From Closterium sp. NIES-65 (lineage: Eukaryota > Streptophyta > Zygnematophyceae > Desmidiales > Closteriaceae), in contig CANXME010001453.1 in NCBI GenBank assembly GCA_948144175.1, forward strand, positions 1,860,001-1,924,000: a stretch of 64,000 nt of DNA, given 5' to 3'. Below are positions 60,722-64,000 of this stretch, one piece after another. A program made the translations under genes and the position numbers. Under the pieces are notes generated by a model that searched no databases, had not been told where the DNA came from, and saw only the letters and a list, made by a program, of their open reading frames with translations. Each line of letters starts with the position of its first letter. Position 1 is the first letter of the stretch.

Positions 60722-61372
60722 ATGGATCGCCTAGTGTGCCATTCCTCCGTTGCGCCGCACACACTCGCCACGCCGCTGCGCGCCGATTCACGCACGCGGA
60801 AAGGCGCGGTTGCAGCGGTTGCCGTGCCGCGATCCGCATCGAGAGTGAAGCTCGATGCGTACGAGACGAGCCGCGCGCACGTGGGCGCGAAGCAGCTGAT
60901 GGGTCAGAGCCTCCATTCGGCGACGGAAGTGTTGCGATCACGACACGTGGTGGGATCGTGCGGAAGACGAGGAGTCGTCGAGATGGTGCGTTGCGTTGTA
61001 ATAAAAGGAAACTTCGAAACAGTAGAAGGAAGTCCGTATCGCGCTTACGACACTGAAAACAGAAGCTGGCTTGTCGGCATTCCCGCGACCGAATCCTTGA
61101 TTCAACCGGAACTGGAGTATAGCCCTGTGGCAGCGACCTTTCGCGAAGGTGCACGCAGTTACTATAAGAATTCGCGAAGGATGCCGCAGTTACAATTACC
61201 TTTCGCCAAGAGTGCTCGCTTTGCTACAGCAAGCTTTCGCGAATCATGCTCGAACCGTTACAGCTCTGGCACCGCAGCAAGGTTTGCCGCCAAATGGCCC
61301 GGCGTCCGGCAATTTCAAGGCTTAAACAAGCACGAGGGTTACAACAGCGGCAAGTCGGATCGCAGTTCCTAG
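60722..61372 (+). CDS. Hypothetical reading frame, possibly a 5' exon of the PTRHD1-like gene
   Basis: A 216-codon frame beginning MDRLVCHSS, basic and rich in Arg, Ser and Ala. The N-terminal third resembles a transit peptide in composition. A donor-like ATG/GTGCGT lies at 60986, in phase with the downstream exon. However, the only compatible acceptor (about 61543) has a poor pyrimidine tract. The rest contains YSPVAATFREG and FAKSARFATASFRE pieces with no family match that I recognise. It could be an independent gene, a first exon or a chance frame. Confidence 0.3.
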   Translation: MDRLVCHSSVAPHTLATPLRADSRTRKGAVAAVAVPRSASRVKLDAYETSRAHVGAKQLMGQSLHSATEVLRSRHVVGSCGRRGVVEMVRCVVIKGNFETVEGSPYRAYDTENRSWLVGIPATESLIQPELEYSPVAATFREGARSYYKNSRRMPQLQLPFAKSARFATASFRESCSNRYSSGTAARFAAKWPGVRQFQGLNKHEGYNSGKSDRSS

Positions 61373-61543
61373 CGACTCGCGGCGTTCTCAAAGGTCACGG
61401 AAATCCCAAGGTTCACTGACTCTCGAGGTTCTCGGTATTCCCATGATTCACGGCGATTCCCATCCCTAGGGTTAACTTCACTGCGTGCCGGGGCAAGGGA
61501 GGGGGCGCTACAGGGGAGCGGGGAGGGGCAGGGACAGGTGTAG

Positions 61544-62850
61544 GGCGAGGGGGAAGGGGAGGGAGTGGGAGGGGAGGAGGAGGATCCGTTGGTGCAGCAC
61601 GTGGTGATTCGGCGCGACCTGATAGAAGCGTTGCAGTGGCCGCTGGGGTCGGTGATCACTCATGGCTGCCATGCGAGTGTGGTTGTGCTGTGGCAGCACC
61701 GCCATCACCCCAACGTGCTCAAGTACTGTGGCCAGCTCAACTCCATGCGCAAGGTGGGTGCGGCGATTCCGCGTGGGCATTGCTGCTCACACATTTGCTC
61801 AACAATTTGCACGCCTGGCCCTCAGGCACCCAGTGTGCCGAGACTGAGGTGCCTTGATATTAGGGTTGAGAAAAATAAATTGCGTTGGGTAGATATGCAT
61901 GCTGACTGTGGCAGCACCACGACCACCACAACGTGCTCAAGTACTACGTCATTGATGTGCAAGGCGAGGACTTGTGCTCGCAAGCTCACTTTACAACTTG
62001 GACACGTGCTTCACCGTCATAGGGCACTGGATGTTTCGAGCTTATCGCGCTCATCTTCTGTTTGCAGTTTTTTTTTTTTTTTTTTTTTTTTTTGGTATAA
62101 TCTCGCATCTCCTGGTGTTTTTTAGGGTGCACTAATGCTACTGTTGGTAATGATCTTCAGTTTGAGTTTTTTTTTGTATAATCTCGCATCTCCTAGTGGT
62201 TTTGAGGGTGCACTTATGCTACTGTTACTGATTATCTGGTTTAGGATTTTTCTTTTGGTTTAGGTTTGAAAAAGGGTTTTCCGATGGTGTCACTCTGGAA
62301 AGCTGAGGTCCAGTGCCACTTCGTTGGAAGAATGAATGCTTGAGTTTACGGTTGTGTGGTGATAGTGTTTCCCAGAGCCCTGATACTGCTTCAACCCCTG
62401 CCGGTTATGTTCCCGCCCTGCTGCTGCAATTTAGATTTAGAGCCCGCTCTCGTTCCTTCATGTCCCTTCCGCTTCCGCAATTTAGTTTTTTTCTTCACAA
62501 CCCTCTTTCCTCCCCCCAGGCACCTCACGTAGCGCATGACATGACACTTTTTCTATCCCAATGCCATGTCATCTCAGTCTAAGTTCAAACTTGCAGTTAA
62601 CATCTGTAACTGACATTACGGCTAGGAGCCTTCAAATGTGGTACATTATCCGGCGAATCAGTCATGTTGTTGTTTCTCTAAACAATGATCCTCCCTGTTG
62701 TGGATCCCACCAGGTGACACTGGAGGTGAAGGGGGTGGTGCAGCTATTGAATCTGTCCAAGAAGCTGCAGGAGGCGGGTATCACTCACCGCGTGTGAATG
62801 GAGCAGCCTAAGAATATGCCCTCCTGCATCGCCACTCTCCCACACCCCAA
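61544..62850 (+). pseudogene. PTRHD1-like (peptidyl-tRNA hydrolase 2 fold) gene, interrupted
   Basis: Exon A (open from 61544 to 61753) encodes DPLVQHVVIRRDLIEALQWP, then LGSVITHGCHAS and NSMRK. Exon B (from 62714) encodes VTLEVKGVVQLLNLSKKLQE, then AGITHRV. The intron 61754-62713 is GT-AG and phase 0. This order (DPLVQ..V.R.DL, G....GCHAS, MRKV.LE, EQP.N..SCIA) is that of PTRHD1 proteins, small PTH2-fold relatives proposed to act on peptidyl-tRNA. The conserved Trp after HRV is TGA at 62795-62797, while MEQPKNMPSCIATLPHPK continues in frame behind it. The last ~15 residues of the family are absent because an LTR starts at about 62853. No in-frame ATG precedes exon A, so the 5' end is unresolved. 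Confidence 0.78.
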
Positions 62851-62852
62851 GA

Positions 62853-62984
62853 TTTTAGCAGTGATGCATAGCGAAATGATGATGGCTAGCAAGATGGGAA
62901 ATACAAATGCTAAACCTAGAAAGTGTTGTACGCCCTACAGCGCTACTCACGATAGCCTATCAACATAATGTATAACATTTGACA
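62853..62984 (-). repeat. 3' LTR of copia H, abutting the PTRHD1-like exon
   Basis: About 132 bp and similar along its length to the isolated LTR at 21303-21434 (shared GATGCATAGCG, AGCAAGATGGGA, GATAGCCTATCAACA). The left boundary is estimated from that alignment, because the last bases (TTTTAGCAG) differ. Confidence 0.75.
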
Positions 62985-64000
62985 AAACCCCATTGGCTAA
63001 GTGAGAGGCATCAAAACAAAGGAAACAATGGGTCACAAGACCAGTCAAGAGAAACAACAAGACAACGCTCAGGGTGCACTTCAAGATCACCAAACATTAT
63101 GAGCATAAGCAAACGGCTACAAGGCCAGTTCAAGAGTTCACAATTATATATAGATGCAAGGACAAGGGAGGAAGGAACAAGAAAGAGTGCTACAGCAACC
63201 TAGCACCAGTGTCAACAAGGCCTAACTGCAGACAGAACCTGTGGTGGTCACTAAGCGCTAGGGCCTTGATGAAGATGTCTGCAGTGTTGGCCTCTGAGGC
63301 CACGAAGTCCGAGCAGGCATGGCCGCACCGCTGCAAATCTTGCAAGGGAAAGTACCTTACGTCAATGTGCTCCACTATGCTCTCTAGTCTAAGCTCTTGA
63401 CACAGAAAGATCATGGCCTTGTTGTTAGCAGACAAGGTCAGTCCAGAGCGAGGCCGCTCACCAAGGTAAGTGAGCAAGAAGGTCAACAATCGAAGTTCCT
63501 GCGCAGCCATGGCACCAGCGTAGATCTTTGCCTCGGCACTAGACGAAGCCACAGACGACGACCGAGTAGATCTCCACAACACAGCTTCAGCGCCCAAGCT
63601 GAAGCAGTAACCCTGAGTGGACCTCTGTGTCTCCACGTTGTTGGCGTAAAAAGAGTCGCAGTGACCGGTCAGAACAACTGGCTGCCTCCCTCCAAGCACA
63701 AGCCCCATGCGTGGTGTAGTTGTCAGGTACTTCACCAACCTCACAGCAGCTGTCCGATGATCAGGTAGGTGTCTCCTAGTCGCAACAAAGCGACAGAGGA
63801 TGCTGAGAGGAAAGGCGAGGTCCGGACGAGTACAAGTCATCACATACATGATGCAGCCCACAAGCTCTGCATAGGGACCACTAGACTCAAACGGCTCATC
63901 AGGAAAAGGGCCGGTGAGTCTGTGGTCAACGGCAAGAAGAGTGAGCTGTGTAGTGGAGTGGTGAAGCTCGAACTGCTAAAGGACATGCTGCACCATGTAC
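62853..64000 (-). mobile_element. Copia H, 3' end (RNase H, PPT, 3' LTR), continuing off the right edge
   Basis: On the minus strand the coding part (64000-63190) includes the end of RT (MTCTRPDLAFPLSILCRF) and RNase H, ending with TAG at 63190. About 200 bp of untranslated sequence and an AATGGGGTTT polypurine tract lead to an LTR starting TGTCAAATG at 62984 and ending near 62853. A stop lies upstream (about 63976). RNase H residues are changed relative to copia G (AEAKIYA for AEAEIYA, ANNKA for TDNKA), so it is inactive. It belongs to the copia G group by sequence (FSLG, LVDTG end). Confidence 0.88.

Overview
This is a eukaryotic, retrotransposon-saturated window. Spliced genes, chromodomain Ty3/gypsy elements, Ty1/copia elements and primer-binding sites of the initiator-Met type (TGGTATCAGAGC and variants) point to a green-lineage genome. 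A streptophyte alga with many GC-rich copia elements would fit, but that placement is inference only. There are no operons, CRISPR arrays or prokaryotic signals.

Layout. 1-13.8 kb is a pile of nested, broken LTR elements: the inverted LTR of one gypsy element, a second gypsy element on + (RNase H, integrase, chromodomain, LTR), copia B on + split into three pieces, and two copia insertions on - that keep the 5' LTR side but lack the 3' side. 13.8-19.0 kb is gypsy D, broken by a 1.6-kb protein-less LTR element (14485-16062, TSD GTTTA) and a 345-bp TRIM (17647-17991). 19.0-24.3 kb holds a decayed copia E, an isolated LTR, a hAT-like MITE (21775-22145), a second TRIM (22361-22735) and minisatellite DNA. 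24.3-33.1 kb is copia F with both LTRs and a perfect TSD; its gag is interrupted by another protein-less LTR element (26912-28330). 33.1-41.4 kb holds minisatellite, an eight-copy mini-exon-like tandem array, and a multi-exon DDE transposase gene. That gene carries two nonsense codons, one frameshift and a 2.5-kb protein-less LTR element (37212-39734). 41401-48670 is copia G, nearly intact: 110-bp LTRs with one mismatch, perfect TSD, and gag-pol broken only by one extra C in a C9 run. 50.25-52.08 kb is two large minisatellites. 53.5-60.1 kb is the best ordinary host gene, a two-exon gene for a roughly 2,130-residue disordered protein. 61.5-62.85 kb is a PTRHD1-like (peptidyl-tRNA hydrolase 2 fold) gene with a nonsense codon; its 3' end runs into copia H on -, which continues off the window.

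How the parts relate. Most of the sequence is explained by successive insertions, and the TSDs let them be ordered. All copia elements share very short LTRs (110-209 bp), a similar PBS, a CTATGGGGG-type polypurine tract and a common LTR core. The protein-less elements could therefore be mobilised by an autonomous relative such as copia G. The most unusual items are TRIMs that look as if they carry a tRNA-like pol III promoter across the LTR/PBS junction, the mini-exon array upstream of the DDE transposase, and a shared non-canonical Cys-His motif in the copia Gag proteins.
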